From Ananas comosus (lineage: Eukaryota; Streptophyta; Magnoliopsida; Poales; Bromeliaceae), in contig NC_033621.1 of assembly GCF_001540865.1 (NCBI RefSeq), positions 23,055,279-23,119,278 on the forward strand: a DNA stretch of 64,000 nt, in the 5' to 3' direction. Numbering within the stretch: position 1 is the first letter of the stretch; each line of letters starts with the position of its first letter. Position numbers and translations under genes: made by a program. Shown here in pieces: positions 61,601-64,000 of this stretch. The notes under the pieces are model-generated. The model ran no database searches, was not told where the DNA came from, and saw only the letters and a program-made list of their open reading frames with translations.

Positions 61601-64000
61601 TTAATATGGCAATTGCTAGAATAATCTCTACTAAACACATGGCTGTCAAATAGGCTAGGCAACTGAAAGTAATGAATACTCTGATTGCTCGGGTTCTAGT
61701 CCCGTACGAGAAGGCAAGTTGCGTCAGCAGCGAAGTATGTAGATATGTTAAGACACTTCTACTTTCAATTATCTGGTGTATACTTGATGTAACGTAGGAA
61801 GATAAATATGAAGTTGTTCCCGTATTTAATCTTATTTGGGTCTAAATTCCATAAAAAAACATAACAGTAACACTATCAATCGAAATTACATCTATAGTTC
61901 ATTATGAAGATTATTATGAACTATTTGTCTCTTGCTTGAACAAATGGGATACCCTAAAATAATATAAGTTACTTCAACCTAATATAAAGCATCAAACCCA
62001 GTATTACGTAGCTTAAATGAGAAGGCGACATTTGTAGTTCCTACTATTCATTCAGGTGGCCCGAGCCCAGGATAATATGTGGGCACCCACCTCACTGCTT
62101 GTGCTCATCTTGGCGACCATTGCCTGAGGCCAAGAAGAGCACCCATAACAGATACAGCCATTTCTTAAACATTTCTCTAATCTGCCTACCTTGGTAGTCT
62201 GTAAATGTGTTTTAATATTTATATGTTCTTCTTTTTTCCCTACTCTATGAGCTTGTTGGCTGGAAATTTTGGTGATAATTAACATGTGATTCCTTTCACT
62301 GTGGAAGGCTTATGCAATATCATCAATTATGAAGATATGCTCTTTTGAAATTGCTGCTGGAAGGAAGCTGGAAATTTTGCCTGAGGTACTTTTGCCCTTA
62401 TTCTGATAATAATTATTGCCACTTATGTGAGGTCATAACCTCTGGCACTTGGAAAGGAGACAAAATCGTCTTACTGATTTAGCTGATGATAGACCATATG
62501 GTTCCTTTGCTGACTCAAACATGCTACACTTTTATTCATTTTGTCAGTTTTGTAACTCTTTTTTGAAAATACCACAAGAAAAGATTGATAGGAGATATTA
62601 CAGTTGCTAATTGTTCACACATCAACATATATTGAATGTGGTTATTGCAGTGCTGTGGGGTGTTTCCCTTCTCTTTTGGTTTATATCTGTTTTTGGTATT
62701 GAGAGATGAGAATGCTATTTTTATCATTCAATTTCTGAAAATACGAATTGTTTTTCTATGCTTGTTATATTTCGGAAAACCTTGGATCATTTGAAGCTAG
62801 AGTTTTTGTGCCAAATTTTATTCTCATCAGGTAGAATTCGACTCAAATTCTTCTGATCACACATTGGTTTCATTATACATTGGCAGCAGTCAAAACTCGA
62901 GTTTGTTTTTCACCTAAGATGGTGCACTTGCATTTGTTGTAGTTATCTGATCTTTATCCACTATGTAACAATTGTGTTGTTACTAATTGATATACTGAAA
63001 TCACATCGGTAACCCAAAATCTATGTCTTTCCTTGAACTTGAATTGTCAGTGTAATTTCTGACTTCCTGTTCAACAACACAAATCTCTCCTTTTTTAAAA
63101 AAATAATATTGAATAGTATACTTATGATAGTCGGTGACTTTTGTTCAAACAACAGTTGCATGCTGTTTAATTTTTTTTCCTAATTAATATTTGATTTAGT
63201 TGTAATTGTTTTCAAAATTTTTGACCTGTTGCCAGTGTCAATCCTTAATCGATGAATTATCAGCATCGCATTCAACAGACTTGCAGCAACGGGCGTACGA
63301 ACTTCAAGCCTTGTTGGGCTTGAACAGTGGAGCTGTTGAAGCCGTCATGCCATCGGATGCAAGCTGTGAAGATTTTGAGGTAACTGTACAGAATTTGCTT
63401 TGTATGATGCATTTCATTCATTTAGTGCTGCTCATCATCCGCGGCCAATCCTACATTGAAAGGCATTTCTCTCGTTTTACAAAATGTGGTCCTTGCATAT
63501 GTATTCTAAAGATTCATCTCTATTATTATCCTCATCAAAAATTGCATTAACTAATGTCTTGTTAGAATTACAAGTCAGTCTTGGTGGAGATCTATAAACC
63601 ATTTCCATCATTGTCCCTGCTGATGGTATATAGTGACATTGTGGAACCCTATCTATTTTCACTTGCATGTCAAAATTTGCTCCTTTTTTTTTTCCAACTC
63701 ACATTCTTTAGTTCTTCCGAGTCAATATCCCTTGGCTACTGTTGTATAACTTATATCCTACACTTTCAGGTTGATCGAAGCCTCTCCTTCCTCAACAGTT
63801 TTGTGCAACAATCCATAGAAAAAGGGGCGCAGCCTTACATCCCTGAGAATGAGCGATCAGGAATTGTCGACATTGGCAACTTCAAAGGCCAATACCAACA
63901 AGAGGCTTCTACTCACTCCCTCAGATTTGAGGCTTATGAGCTTCCGAAGCCCTCTGTAATTCCACCACCAACATTCGAACCCTCAATTCCACTCAGTGCA
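58616..64000 (+). CDS. AP4E: AP-4 complex epsilon adaptin (large subunit), 3' truncated by window end
   Basis: Large subunit of the AP-4 adaptor, which sorts cargo at the trans-Golgi network. Exons: 58616-59182, 59367-59552, 59641-59856, 59958-60068, 60456-60653, 60760-60891, 61080-61136, 61248-61364, 62308-62385, 63236-63379, 63770 to beyond 64000. All are in phase 0 and give 679 residues of about 940 expected. The start MGSQGGWGQTKEFLDLVKSI sits in a strong GCCATGG context. The adaptin HEAT-repeat trunk is clear (RMKEYLIRLVYVEMLGHDAS, KRTGYLAVTLFLSDDHDL, VMALHRFYQRSP, HNLKYMGIDALSRLI, VICWVLGEYGTADG). The visible end is the start of the hinge (PKPSVIPPPTFEPSIP). The ear domain lies outside the window. 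Exon 1 is strongly GC-rich in third positions, unlike all later exons. Confidence 0.95.

Overview
This window is plant nuclear DNA, most likely from a monocot. Evidence: spliced genes with GT-AG introns, chloroplast and endomembrane protein families, GC-rich 5' coding ends that become AT-rich further in, and many MITEs, tRNA-derived SINEs and GA/AT microsatellites. I cannot fix the species; a non-grass monocot such as pineapple or a palm would fit, at low confidence. It is a draft assembly with two gaps (911-1803 and 13726-13750).

Layout: repeats and a duplicated promoter segment (1-3.9 kb); FatA acyl-ACP thioesterase (+, 3.9-8.3 kb); ARPC4, an Arp2/3 complex subunit (-, 9.28-12.63 kb plus a 5' leader); an anomalous block (13.75-20.41 kb); a DYW-class PPR gene (-, 21.0-22.85 kb); a UBA/PUB-domain gene (+, 25.1-28.7 kb); SUMO (+, 31.0-34.1 kb); a purple acid phosphatase (+, 35.7-38.9 kb); a bacterial-type Orn/Lys/Arg decarboxylase (+, 40.3-42.9 kb); a ROP-interactive CRIB protein (-, 45.3-46.0 kb); a transposon-rich spacer (46-51.5 kb); a five-finger CCCH protein (+, 51.6-55.3 kb); an unidentified two-exon gene (-, 55.8-56.6 kb); and the 5' two thirds of AP-4 epsilon adaptin (+, 58.6 kb to the window end). 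These are independent housekeeping genes, not a cluster or pathway. The PPR and UBA/PUB pair looks like a conserved neighbourhood.

The most striking signal is the 13.75-20.41 kb block. It is the plain reversal (last base first, NOT complemented) of the 7.28-13.7 kb region, including FatA exons 5-7 and all ARPC4 exons. It stops at a HindIII site and is followed by equally reversed BAC cloning-vector sequence containing an SP6 promoter and an M13-reverse primer site. No known DNA process makes a kilobase-scale uncomplemented reversal, and the vector arm shows its origin: a BAC-derived contig entered the assembly in reversed character order. It carries small allelic differences from the forward copy, so it is an independently sequenced molecule. 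The block has no readable genes and should be masked.

Other points of interest are small variable hairpins in a MITE family, a palindromic 3' tail shared by a SINE family and an L1-type LINE, clustered frameshifts in the PPR gene and one in FatA exon 1, and a tandem duplication just upstream of FatA. I found no convincing novel biological system, CRISPR array, tRNA or rRNA gene.
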